NCBI RefSeq assembly: GCF_026625885.1
Contig: NZ_CP113068.1
Location: forward strand, 1,302,001-1,366,000
Origin: Roseateles sp. SL47
GTDB lineage: Bacteria > Pseudomonadota > Gammaproteobacteria > Burkholderiales > Burkholderiaceae_C
Length of the DNA: 64,000 nt
Direction of reading: 5' to 3'
Positions 43,285 to 53,000 of the stretch are shown piece by piece. How positions within the stretch are numbered: position 1 is the first letter of the stretch; each line of letters starts with the position of its first letter. The translations under genes were made by a program, and so were the position numbers. Under the pieces are notes generated by a model. That model did not search any database and had not been told where the DNA came from. It saw only the letters and a list, made by a program, of their open reading frames with translations.

Positions 43285-44415
43285 TCAAGCTCCTGCACGC
43301 CGCGCTCCTTGTTCGTACCAGGCCTGGGACCGGTTCACCACCGCCACCACGGCCAGCATCACCGGCACCTCGATCAGCACCCCCACCACCGTGGCCAGCG
43401 CAGCGCCGGACTGAAAGCCGAAGAGGCTGATGGCCGTGGCCACCGCCAGTTCAAAGAAGTTGCTGGCGCCAATCAGTGCCGACGGCCCGGCCACGCAGTG
43501 CTGCACGCCCATGCGGCGGTTGAGCACATAGGCCAGCCCTGAATTCAGCACCACCTGAAGCAGGATGGGCACGGCCAGCAGCGCGATGACGATGGGCTGC
43601 TCCACAATGCGCTCCCCCTGGAAGGCAAACAGCAGCACCAGCGTGAGCAGCAGCGCCAGAATGGAGAACGGGCCCAGCCGTGCCACCACCGCCTGAAAGT
43701 GATCCGTACCGCGCCGCAGCAGACGGCGACGCCACAGCTGCGACAAGATCACCGGCACCACGATATAGAGCCCCACCGAGCTCAGCAGCGTCTCCCATGG
43801 CACGTGGATGGAGGAAAGCCCCAGCAGCAACGCCACGATGGGCGCAAACGCCACCACCATGATCGCGTCATTGAGCGCCACCTGCGACAAGGTGAAATAC
43901 GGGTCACCCTTGCACAGTTGGCTCCAGACAAACACCATCGCGGTACAGGGGGCTGCGGCCAGCAGGATCAGCCCGGCCACATAGCTGTCCAACTGGTCCG
44001 CCGGCAGCCAGCCCGCAAAGACATGGCGAATGAACAACCAGCCCAGCAGCGCCATCGAGAAGGGTTTCACCGCCCAGTTGATGAACAGCGTGACGCCAAT
44101 GCCCCGGGCATGGGCCTTGACCTGCCCGAGTGCCGCGAAGTCGATCTTCAGCAGCATCGGGATGATCATCACCCAGATCAGCAGGCCCACCGGCAGGTTG
44201 ACCTGGGCCACTTCCCAACGGGCAATCGCCTGGAAAGCGCCCGGGAACGCCTGGCCCAGGGCCACGCCCACGGCAATGCACAGCGCGACCCAGAGGGAGA
44301 GATAGCGTTCGAAGAAGCCGATGCCAGGGGGGGCGGATGGGCCGGACATCCCGGACCTGGCGGGATCGGCGGCGCGGGTGGAGCGGGCTTGGGCGGTCGT
44401 GCGGGTCGTTTTCAT
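43285..44415 (-). CDS. acr3: Arsenite efflux permease Acr3
   Basis: A 376-residue membrane protein with ten hydrophobic segments and Acr3 landmarks: [54 protein letters not shown] (with the essential Cys of Acr3) and [18 protein letters not shown]. It exports arsenite using the proton gradient. A 25-residue Thr/Ala/Arg-rich tail precedes the first helix. It starts 4 nt after the arsR stop. Confidence 0.95.
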   Translation of the reverse strand: MKTTRTTAQARSTRAADPARSGMSGPSAPPGIGFFERYLSLWVALCIAVGVALGQAFPGAFQAIARWEVAQVNLPVGLLIWVMIIPMLLKIDFAALGQVKAHARGIGVTLFINWAVKPFSMALLGWLFIRHVFAGWLPADQLDSYVAGLILLAAAPCTAMVFVWSQLCKGDPYFTLSQVALNDAIMVVAFAPIVALLLGLSSIHVPWETLLSSVGLYIVVPVILSQLWRRRLLRRGTDHFQAVVARLGPFSILALLLTLVLLFAFQGERIVEQPIVIALLAVPILLQVVLNSGLAYVLNRRMGVQHCVAGPSALIGASNFFELAVATAISLFGFQSGAALATVVGVLIEVPVMLAVVAVVNRSQAWYEQGARRAGA

Positions 44416-44419
44416 GAGC

Positions 44420-44746
44420 TCAGCAATCGCAACGGGAGGTATCAGAAGCCACCGAACACGCAGTTCCCTGACAACAGTTCTCGGTGAGATATCCAATCAG
44501 CGCGTTCATCCGCCCGTAGGCCGCGCGGTAAATGAGATGGCGGCTGGCCCGCTCCTGCGTCACCAGGCCGGAGGCCAGCAGTTCCTTCAGGTGAAAGGAC
44601 AGCGTGGCCGGCGCCACGCCCAGCGCCTCCTGGATAGCCCCCGGGGTCAGGCCCGCTTCTCCCACCACCACCAGGGCCCGAAATACCTGCAGGCGCAGCG
44701 GTTGGGCCAGGGCGCCCAGCGCCCGGACAGCATCGTTTTCTTCCAT
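44420..44746 (-). CDS. arsR: ArsR-family arsenic-responsive repressor
   Basis: A 108-residue winged-helix repressor: ALAQPLRLQVFRALVV, GLTPGAIQEALGVAPATLSF and HLKELLASGLVTQE. It lacks the alpha-3 CVCDL metal motif of E. coli ArsR but has a C-terminal cluster of cysteines (ENCCQGTACSV, SRCDC), the arsenite site of the AfArsR/CgArsR classes. The AT-rich ATATTTAAAGAAT at 44745-44757 overlaps and precedes the start and may contain its operator and the -10 element. First gene of the ars operon. Confidence 0.92.
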   Translation of the reverse strand: MEENDAVRALGALAQPLRLQVFRALVVVGEAGLTPGAIQEALGVAPATLSFHLKELLASGLVTQERASRHLIYRAAYGRMNALIGYLTENCCQGTACSVASDTSRCDC

Positions 44747-44897
44747 ATTTAAAGAATAGTGGAAATGTCAGCGTCCGGCCATCCGTGCTCAATAAAATTT
44801 CGAAGCCGACACCGGCGTGACACGCACGCCATGCCCGGCACGAAAGCGGGAAACACCGCCGCTCTCCAATCTTCCAGTCCTTTCATGGAGTTGGAAC

Positions 44898-46187
44898 ATG
44901 CGATTGAAGAGTTTGGCGATGGGCCTGAGCCTGGTGGCCACCCTGGCGCTGGTGGCCGGTTGTGGTGGCAGTGACGACAAGGCGAAGGTGCGCCTGCTCA
45001 ATGCGAGCATTGGCAGCACCTCATTGGATCTGGCCGTGGGTGACGATGAGACCGTCGTCACCAGCGGGTTGGCTTACGCCACGGTGGGCGACTATGAAAA
45101 TGTCGACCCGAGTGATTCCCTGCTGGAGATCCAGAATTCGACCAGCGGTGCAACCCTGGTCTCCACCACGCCCACGCTCTCGACCAGCGACAAATACACA
45201 CTGATCGCCTACGGCGTCAGCGGCTCGGTGAAGAGCGCGCTCATCACCGAGACGGAAGACACCCCCGACAGCGGCAAGTCCAAGCTCCAGATCCTGAACC
45301 TGGCTCCGGACGCCGGCTCGCTGGACGTGTATGAGACGGCCACCACCGACACCACCCTGGCGGATGCCGCCACCCTGGCCAGCAGCATTTCCAGCGGTTC
45401 GGGCTCCGGCTATTTGTCGATCAAGTCAGGCACCTACCGTCTGGTGATCACCGCTGCCGGTGAAACCTCCGACGTGCGCCTGGAGATCGCCTCCATCACG
45501 CTGCCGGACAAGGGCGTCTCCACCCTGATCCTCACCGGCTCCAACGGCGGCCTGCTGGTGAATGGCATGCAATTGGTCCAGAAGGGTTCGCTGACCAATC
45601 TGCCCAACAGCTATGCACGGGTGCGTGTGGTGTCCGGCCTGTCCAGTGGCTCGATCAGCACGTCGCTGGGCAGCACCCAGCTGCTGTCCTCGTCCACCTC
45701 GCCGGCCATCGGCGCCTACACCAAGGTGACGGCCGGCACGACCGCAGTCAGCATGACAGTCAACGGCGCCTCCGTCACGGTGAGCGCCCCCACGCTGGTG
45801 GCGGGGTATGACTACACACTGCTGGTGTATGGGGACGCTGCTGCCCCGACCGCCACCCTGTTGACCGATGACAACAAGCTGCCCACCAGCTCCACCTACG
45901 CCAAGATCCGGCTGCTCAATGGCCTGAGCACCAACACGGCGGAGATGACGCTGTATGTGGACTACTCGGCCAAGGCCAGCGGTGTGGCGCAAGGGTATGC
46001 CTCCACGCCGGTGCAGATGACGGCCACCACCGATTCGCTGGTGACGGTCAACTCCACGGCCTCGTCCACCCCGCTGTTCAGCCAGACGGATACCGACATC
46101 CTGGCGCAGGGCGTCTACACCGTCTTCCTGCTGGGGGATGGCACCAGTGCCTCCACCGTGTCGGCCTCGCTGGTCAAGGAGCGGTAA
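44898..46187 (+). CDS. DUF4397 domain lipoprotein
   Basis: A 429-residue lipoprotein (LALVAGCGG lipobox) built from repeated beta domains of the DUF4397 type. Four related strand starts are visible: KVRLLNASIGSTSLDLAVG, KLQILNLAPDAGSLDVYE, RVRVVSGLSSGSISTSL and KIRLLNGLSTNTAEMTLYV. It is rich in Ser/Thr and poor in Lys, as in surface-exposed proteins. Function unknown. ATG 44898 follows GGAGTTGGAAC. A strong terminator lies 29 bp after the stop. Confidence 0.85.
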   Translation: MRLKSLAMGLSLVATLALVAGCGGSDDKAKVRLLNASIGSTSLDLAVGDDETVVTSGLAYATVGDYENVDPSDSLLEIQNSTSGATLVSTTPTLSTSDKYTLIAYGVSGSVKSALITETEDTPDSGKSKLQILNLAPDAGSLDVYETATTDTTLADAATLASSISSGSGSGYLSIKSGTYRLVITAAGETSDVRLEIASITLPDKGVSTLILTGSNGGLLVNGMQLVQKGSLTNLPNSYARVRVVSGLSSGSISTSLGSTQLLSSSTSPAIGAYTKVTAGTTAVSMTVNGASVTVSAPTLVAGYDYTLLVYGDAAAPTATLLTDDNKLPTSSTYAKIRLLNGLSTNTAEMTLYVDYSAKASGVAQGYASTPVQMTATTDSLVTVNSTASSTPLFSQTDTDILAQGVYTVFLLGDGTSASTVSASLVKER

Positions 46188-46215
46188 GCGCAGCGGTTTT
46201 CACTGACCGAATCTG

Positions 46216-46239
46216 AAAGGGGCCTTCGGCCCCTTTTTT
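46216..46239 (+). terminator. Rho-independent terminator
   Basis: GGGGCC-TTC-GGCCCC stem-loop followed by six T residues and preceded by AAA, 28 bp after the DUF4397 gene stop. Confidence 0.95.
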
Positions 46240-46727
46240 AATGCCCTCCGGATCAAGCTTGAAGGCTTGGTGGCGTGGAATTCAGTGCGGGGCTCCAATC
46301 TCCTGGCCTATCTCCTGGCATATCTCCCGCCAATCAGGGTGCAGAATATGTATCAATATCTCACGAAGCCACCAAGAGATATCGTGTCCATCCAGAATAA
46401 ATCGGGCGATTGACAGGCCAGATAAACATTCAGCAAAGTCATCCGACGAGCCAGCAAACCCTGCGCAGCCTGTAGGACGCAATAGCATCGCGACGGACAT
46501 CTTCACACCCGGAACGGGTCAGCAACACTCAGGCGCCATCGCGTCTGGATCGACACACGAATTCACCCGCTCGCAACGAAATACCAGGCAGCAATATTTC
46601 TCCCATCTTGTTTACCAATATCCGTCCCCAAATCCTTGTGATGAATCTCACATCCGACGGATGACCTGGATGAACGGACAACACCTCATGAATACTCGCT
46701 CCAGAATTTTGGTGACTGGAGTTATTC
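46240..46727. other. Upstream region of the pilin operon, no gene
   Basis: About 490 bp with lower GC than its surroundings. A frame through it has no ribosome binding site and no recognisable residues. It should contain the promoter of the pilE-pilY1 operon; I see no clear sigma factor motif. Confidence 0.5.
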
Positions 46728-47225
46728 ATGCAACGACGCCCACATCCCCTTCCTGACAGCGCCCATTTCTATCCGATCAGAAACAAAACAAATGGTTTCA
46801 CCCTGATCGAGCTGATGGTGGTCGTGGCCATCATCGGCGTCCTGCTGGCCGTGGCCCTGCCCGCCTACAAGGACTATGTCGTGCGCGGCGCCCTGACCGA
46901 TGCCATCACCGGCCTGACCAACACCCGGGCCGACATGGAGCGCTACTTCCAGGACTTCCGCACCTATCAGGCGGTGGGCACCACGGCCTCGCCGCCGTGC
47001 TCGTCCAGCGGCACCACCGTGGGCAAGTTCTCCATCACCTGCACCACGGCAGCCACCACCTATGTGCTGACCGCCACAGGAACCTCGGGGTCGCCGGTCA
47101 CCAATGTCATCTACACGGTGACCCAGGCAGACGCCAAGTCCACCACCTTTCCCACCAGCCTGACGAGCACCGGCTGGACCAGCTGTTCCACCAAGTGGAT
47201 CACGCGCAAGGGGGACACATGCTGA
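46728..47225 (+). CDS. pilE: Type IV pilin, PilE-like
   Basis: A 165-residue prepilin with a 23-residue leader ending RNKTNG, then the mature start [20 protein letters not shown] with Glu5, the classic type IV pilin N-terminus processed by PilD. The C-terminal half is a short globular domain with cysteines ([24 protein letters not shown]) for disulfides. GGAG precedes the ATG. It is first in the minor pilin operon rather than at the end as in many relatives, and its stop overlaps fimT. Confidence 0.92.
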   Translation: MQRRPHPLPDSAHFYPIRNKTNGFTLIELMVVVAIIGVLLAVALPAYKDYVVRGALTDAITGLTNTRADMERYFQDFRTYQAVGTTASPPCSSSGTTVGKFSITCTTAATTYVLTATGTSGSPVTNVIYTVTQADAKSTTFPTSLTSTGWTSCSTKWITRKGDTC

Positions 47226-47848
47226 CCCTGCGCCGATCCGCGCATGGCCTCACGCTGTTGGAACTGATGGTCGTGGTGGCCATCATCGCGATGGCCATGG
47301 CACTGGCCATGCCGGGACTGCGGGCGTGGTCCGCCAATGCGCAGTTGCGCAGTACCGCCACCAGCCTGCAAGTGGCCATTCGTCAGGCCCAGGGCGAGGC
47401 GGTGCGTACCTTCCGGCAGGTGGTGTTCTTCCGCACCACCGCCACCACCTGCACCGGCAGCGAAGCGGCATCGGCCAGCGGTACCCGTTGGGTCATCAAG
47501 CTGCTGCCACGCGTGTCCACCGACACCGCTTCCGCCCCCTACTGCGGCAGCTTGACCGACAACGCGCCCACCATTGCCGTCGCGGGCCCCACCGCCCTGT
47601 GCTTCAACGGTCAGGGGCGTCCCACGGCGCTGGATGCCACCACCACCGGCGTCGGGGTGGCCTGCACCACCGGCAACGGCTCCCAGGTCATCTATGCCTT
47701 CTCCTCCACCACCAACACGGCCGACCTGAAGAAGCTGCAGGTCTGGGTGACGCTCGGTGGCTCGGTGAGGACCTGTGAATCCACCCGCGCCCTGTCCGAC
47801 ACCGTGCCGGACGGGTGCCCCACCGCCAATCTGGCCTCCACGCAATGA
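47219..47848 (+). CDS. fimT: Minor pseudopilin FimT/GspH
   Basis: A 209-residue prepilin-like protein with a short leader ([10 protein letters not shown]) followed by [20 protein letters not shown], and a GspH/FimT globular domain ([42 protein letters not shown]). It belongs to the minor pilin complex that primes pilus assembly; FimT in some species binds DNA for uptake. ATG 47219 overlaps the pilE stop by 7 bp. Confidence 0.9.
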   Translation: MLTLRRSAHGLTLLELMVVVAIIAMAMALAMPGLRAWSANAQLRSTATSLQVAIRQAQGEAVRTFRQVVFFRTTATTCTGSEAASASGTRWVIKLLPRVSTDTASAPYCGSLTDNAPTIAVAGPTALCFNGQGRPTALDATTTGVGVACTTGNGSQVIYAFSSTTNTADLKKLQVWVTLGGSVRTCESTRALSDTVPDGCPTANLASTQ

Positions 47849-48267
47849 GTCGCCGCATCGCCCCCTCCGCCTCGTGCCGCCAGGGCCGCGGCATGACCCT
47901 GATCGAGGTGCTCTGCGCCATCCTGGTGATGACCTCCGGCCTGCTCGGCCTGATGACGCTGATGGCCCGGGCCTCACAGGCCACGCTCGCCACCGACGAC
48001 GCCCAGCGCGCCGCCTCGCTGGCCAATGAGCTGGCCACCGAGATGTGGCTGCAGGGCACGGTTTCATTGCCCAGTGCCACCGTGGCCGCCTGGAACACCC
48101 GTGTGGGCGACGCCACCGGCATGGGGCTGCCCAAGGGCGCAGGCACGGTGACCGTGGATGCCAACCAGGTGGCCCGCATCACCATCACCTGGACACCGCC
48201 AGGCCCGACGCCCGCCAACTCCCTCACCTCGCGCCAGTACTTCACCGACGTGCGCCTCAACAACTGA
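47845..48267 (+). CDS. pilV: Minor pilin PilV
   Basis: A 140-residue protein with leader ending CRQGRG and mature start MTLIEVLCAILVMTSGLLGL, then ARASQATLATDDAQRAASLA, typical of PilV. Starts in an ATGA overlap with fimT. Part of the tip-priming complex with PilW, PilX and PilY1. Confidence 0.9.
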   Translation: MSRRIAPSASCRQGRGMTLIEVLCAILVMTSGLLGLMTLMARASQATLATDDAQRAASLANELATEMWLQGTVSLPSATVAAWNTRVGDATGMGLPKGAGTVTVDANQVARITITWTPPGPTPANSLTSRQYFTDVRLNN

Positions 48268-48269
48268 CC

Positions 48270-49472
48270 ATGATGCTGCCTCGCTGCTGTACGCACCGCC
48301 CGCGCCTCGCTCTGCATGAGCAGCGCGGCTTCTCGCTCATCGAGCTGATGGTCTCCATCGTGATCGCGTTGGGGATGATCGTCACCATGGGCGTGGTGAT
48401 GGGCAAGTTCGAATCGGCCAAACGCGAAGGCGCGTCGTCCTCGGACCTGTCCTCCACCGCCGCCTATCTCAGCTATGACCTGGATCGCCAGATCCGCAAT
48501 GCCGGCTCCGGCTTCAGCACTGCGTATTCGGAGGTGTTTGGCTGCGAGTTGACGGTGTCCAGGGACGGCGCGCAGATCCTGCCGTCGCTCCAGGCCTTCC
48601 AGGCGCCGTTTGCCAGTGTGCCCACCACCTTGCGCATGGTGCCGTTGATGGTGTTTCCCGGCATCGGCCCCAACACCGCCAAGTCGGATGTGCTGCAGTT
48701 GATGGCGGGCACCGCCGGGATCGGCGAGGTGGCCACCCAGGTGCGGGTGAACAGTGTGCAGACCAACACGCTGCGTGTGACCGCCGCCACCGGCCTGCAG
48801 GCCAATGACCTGCTGCTGATCAGCGAGTCGTCTCGCCCCTGCATGCTGGAGCAGGTGAGCTCTGCCTATGTGGCCAACAACCAGCAGGTGGATCTGGCCG
48901 GCAGCTTCTATGCGTCGGTCATCAATGGTCAGGCACTGAATGACCGCTCCACCGGCGCCTATGCGCATGCCATGAGCATGGGCAATGCCAGCAATGGCAA
49001 TCGCCCCCGCTTCTTCCTGCTGGGGCTGAACGCCAGCAACCAGCTGGTGCGGTATGACCTGCTGCGCGTCGGCAACCTCGGCAGCAGCCTCGACCAGGGC
49101 GTGCCCATCGCCGAAGGCGTGATGGACATGAAGGTGCGTTATGGGGTGGACACCAGTGCCACGCCGGACGGCACGGTGGACACCTGGGTCACGCCCAGCG
49201 ACACCAACTACAACGTCAGCACGCTCAACACCGCCACCTCCCAGGCGCAGCTGATTCGCGTGCTGGCCGTGAAGATCGACCTGGTGCTGCGCGCCGACAC
49301 CATCGAGAAGGACACCGTGGCGCCGCCCACGCTCACGCTGTTTGCGGGGCTGTCCTCCAGCCTGCAGGCCACCTACACCGTCACCGATCGCTACCGCCGC
49401 CATGTGGTGGTGGAGATCACCGTGCCCATCCGCAATGCGCTCGCCAACAGCGGCCGCTCCACCCCGATCTGA
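48270..49472 (+). CDS. pilW: Minor pilin PilW
   Basis: A 400-residue protein with leader ending HEQRG and FSLIELMVSIVIALGMIVTM as the pilin helix, followed by the PilW domain (DLDRQIRNAGSGFSTAYSEV, and a C-terminal RVLAVKIDLVLRAD). Two consecutive ATGs start it 2 bp after the pilV stop. Larger than most minor pilins, as usual for PilW. Confidence 0.91.
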   Translation: MMLPRCCTHRPRLALHEQRGFSLIELMVSIVIALGMIVTMGVVMGKFESAKREGASSSDLSSTAAYLSYDLDRQIRNAGSGFSTAYSEVFGCELTVSRDGAQILPSLQAFQAPFASVPTTLRMVPLMVFPGIGPNTAKSDVLQLMAGTAGIGEVATQVRVNSVQTNTLRVTAATGLQANDLLLISESSRPCMLEQVSSAYVANNQQVDLAGSFYASVINGQALNDRSTGAYAHAMSMGNASNGNRPRFFLLGLNASNQLVRYDLLRVGNLGSSLDQGVPIAEGVMDMKVRYGVDTSATPDGTVDTWVTPSDTNYNVSTLNTATSQAQLIRVLAVKIDLVLRADTIEKDTVAPPTLTLFAGLSSSLQATYTVTDRYRRHVVVEITVPIRNALANSGRSTPI

Positions 49473-49485
49473 CCCCCTTCCTCCC

Positions 49486-50085
49486 ATGCCTTCCCAGCTG
49501 CCCCAACGCGAACGCGGCGTGATCATGGTGATTGCGCTGATCACGCTGGCCATCATGATGATCGGTGCCGTGGCCGCCCTGCGGTCGATGTCGGCCTCGC
49601 TCAGCATGGCCGGCAACATCGGCTTCAAACGCGACATGGCCAATCAGGCCGAACGCGCCATCCGTGCCGCCATGACGGCGCTGAATTCGTCGTCGGCCGA
49701 TCTCACCGCCAGCCAGACGTCCCTCAACTACAGCGCGGCCATGCTGTCCACCTCGGTGGAGTCCATCCCGACCGTGCTGCTGGGCAGCTCACCGTCCACC
49801 GTGGGCGGTTATGGCGTGGCCGGCAATGTCATCGACCTCACGTCTGCGAGCAGCAGCAGCACCACCGTGCCGCTCAACATGAAGCTCTATTACGTGGTGG
49901 ACCGGCTCTGCCAGAGCGCCGGGGCCATGTCGTCGGACACCTGCCTCACGTCGTCGTCCCTGACCCAGGGCGGGAAGAAAGTCGGTGGGCTGACCGAAGA
50001 ACCGAAGCCGGTCTATCGGGTCACCGTGCGGGTGGATGGCCCGCGGGATTCCCAGTCGTTCTACCAGGCCACTTTCAGCAATTGA
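49486..50085 (+). CDS. pilX: Minor pilin PilX
   Basis: A 199-residue protein with leader-like QRERG and hydrophobic VIMVIALITLAIMMIGAVAA, lacking Glu5 as common for PilX, then a helical region with a few cysteines and a C-terminal KPVYRVTVRVDGPRDSQSF typical of PilX. It links PilW and PilY1 in the tip complex. Placed 13 bp after pilW. Confidence 0.88.
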   Translation: MPSQLPQRERGVIMVIALITLAIMMIGAVAALRSMSASLSMAGNIGFKRDMANQAERAIRAAMTALNSSSADLTASQTSLNYSAAMLSTSVESIPTVLLGSSPSTVGGYGVAGNVIDLTSASSSSTTVPLNMKLYYVVDRLCQSAGAMSSDTCLTSSSLTQGGKKVGGLTEEPKPVYRVTVRVDGPRDSQSFYQATFSN

Positions 50086-50096
50086 GGCGCCTTCCC

Positions 50097-53000
50097 ATGC
50101 ACAGCAATCTTCACCTCGTGTCCCGACCGCTGATGATGGTGGCCGGCGCCCTGCTGCTGGCCGGTGCCGCCGCAGCCCAGACCACGCTGGGCAACCAGCC
50201 GGTGTTCTCATCGGTGGCGGTACCCGGCAATGTGGCGCTGACGCTGTCGGTGGAATATCCCACCGCCGTGAGCAATGCCCATATCGACACGACCTACACA
50301 CCGTCGTCCACCTACATCGGCTACTTCGATCCGGCCAAGTGCTACACCTACACCTACAGCAGCACGGAGACGAGCCGCTACTTCCAGCCGGCGGGCAATG
50401 CCAGCAGCCATGTCTGCAGCGGCAAATGGAGCGGCAACTTCCTGAACTGGGCGACGATGCAGACCATCGACCCCTACCGCTGGGCCCTGACCGGCGGCTA
50501 TCGGACGACCGACACCAGCACCACCACCATCATCGAGAAGGCCTACGCCACCGGCCAGGGCACCACCAGCGAGTTTCCGGACCGCACGCTGTCGGTCGCC
50601 TCCACCATCAGCGGAGCCACGCCGTTCTCCTGGAGCGCGCTGAAGCTGCGCATCCAGGGATTGGGCAACCGCCTGCGCTTCACGAGCACCGGGGACAACA
50701 ACAGCAGCAGCACGACCGCCACCGCCTACGGCTCCACGACCACGGTGAGTGCCAAGACGGTTTATGAGGTCAGCGTGCGGGTGAAGGTGTGTGACACCAC
50801 CTCCGGCGCGGGTGATCTGGAAAGCAACTGCGTCAAGTACGACTCCGGCTACTACAAGCCGGAAGGCCTGATCCAGAAGTACTCGCAGAAGATCCGCTTT
50901 GCCGCCTTCGGTTATCTCAATGACGCGACGCTCACCCGGGACGGCGGCGTGTTGCGCGCCCGCATGAAATATGTGGGGCCGCAGCAGCCGGTGCCCGGCT
51001 CCGATGCCATCACCAACACGGCCGCCGAATGGAGCGGCACCACCGGTGTGATGGTGACCAACCCGGACAGTACCGATGCCAGCACCACCGCATCGGCCTA
51101 CGGCATCACCATCAGCAACAGCGGGGTGATAAACTACGTCAACAAGTTTGGCGAGATCACCCCGGGCAGCTACAAGAGCTACGACCCGGTGGGCGAGCTG
51201 TACTACGCGGCGCTGCGCTACTACCGCAACCTGGGCAATGTGACGGAATGGTCCAGTGCCGGTTCGGCGAGCACCGCCAGCAAGACCACCTATGCCGACG
51301 GCTTCCCGGTGATCACCAGCTGGGGTGACCCCATCCTCTACTCCTGCCAGAAGAACTTCATTCTGGGCATCGGCGACGTCAACACCCATGCGGACCGCAA
51401 TGTGCCTGGCGCCACTGGCAGTGCCGAACCGAGCCAGCCCTCGGCAGTGAAGGCCGACACCGCCCTGGATGCGGTGAAGTGGACCAACAAGGTCGGTGTG
51501 CTGCATGGTCTCGGGTCGTCCCTGGGCACCACCTCACCCTACAACAGCTGCTGCAACTACAACGGCGCGCTGATGGCGGGCATGGCTTACTACGCCAACA
51601 CCCAGGACCTGCGCAGCGATCTGGACGGTACCCAGACCATCAAGACCTACTGGCTGGATGTGATGGAGTACCAGACCTACAAGAGCAACAACCAGTTCTA
51701 CCTGGCCACCAAGTACGGCGGCTTCACCGTGCCGAGCGGCTGGGACGCCCTGGGCACCACCACCGACATTCCCCAGAGCTCCTGGCATTCCGGGGCCAGC
51801 ACCGACGTGGTGGGCACCCAGCTGCGGCCGGACACCTACTACATCGCCTCCAAGGCGGACACGATGGTGAGCAGCCTCTCCAGCGCCTTTGCCAGCATTG
51901 CCACCGACATCGCCGCCTACACCTCGTCGTTTGACACGGCGTCCGACACGGTGGATAGCGGCAGTGCGTCCTACGCCAGCTCCTACGACTCCAGTGGCTG
52001 GACCGGCGATGTGACCGCCTACACCATCAACAGTGTGGCCACGCCCGTGACCTACACCCAGGCGTGGAAGTTCAGCGCCCAGTTGGCGGCGCAGATGGGC
52101 AGCGCCGGGACCGGCTGGGATACGGCGCGCTACATCGTCACCTGGAACCCCAGCAGCGGGGCGGGTGTGCCCTTCCGCACCGGCAGCCTGACCAGCACGC
52201 AGCTGAGCAACCTGGACCCCACCTGGACCACCAGCAGCGATGCCAGTGCCTATCTCAATTGGCTGCGGGGGGATCAAAGCCAGGAGCAGAACGCCACCGC
52301 TTCCAACAGCACCCGGGCCTACCGCACCCGCACCAGCACGGCGCTGGTGGGCGATATCGTCAACAGCGGCGTGGCGGTGCTGGGGCCGCCGGGGGCGCCT
52401 GGCAGCTATCTGACGGAAGCAGCCAACCCGGGCTACACCGCCCACTACAACACCTACAAGAGCCGCCCCAACCTCCTGGTGACCGGGGACAACAACGGTC
52501 TGGTGCATGTCATCAACGGCGCGCTGAGCGGCACCAGCGCAGGTCGTGAGCTGTTTGCCTTCATCCCCAACGCGCTGTTTGCCGGCCCCAACAACACACC
52601 CAGCGTGGATGGCCTCGCCTCCGTCGGCAATCCGGACTACACCCATCACTACATGGTGGATGCCAAACCGGCCGTGGGGGAGGTGGACTTCAAGAAGACC
52701 GCCGGCTCCTCGCTCACCAGCAACGACTGGCACAGCATCGCCGTGGGCGGGCTGGGCAAGGGCGGGCGCAGCATCTATGCGCTGGACCTCACCACTGCCA
52801 ACGGCGTGGCGTCCGAGGCCAGTGCAGCCACGCGAGTGCTGTGGGAGTACACCGATTCGGACATGGGCTTCAGCTTCGGCACGCCGGTCATCACCAAGAC
52901 CAACCAGTACGGCTGGGTGGTGATCGTTGGGTCCGGCATGAACAACAGCTCCGGCAAGGGCGCGTTCTACATCCTGAACGCGCGCACGGGGGCGCTGCTG

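Noticed and set aside
46241..46756. 171-codon plus-strand frame before pilE
   Set aside because: It overlaps the pilE start, has no ribosome binding site and no protein-like pattern; the region is better seen as the operon's upstream control region.
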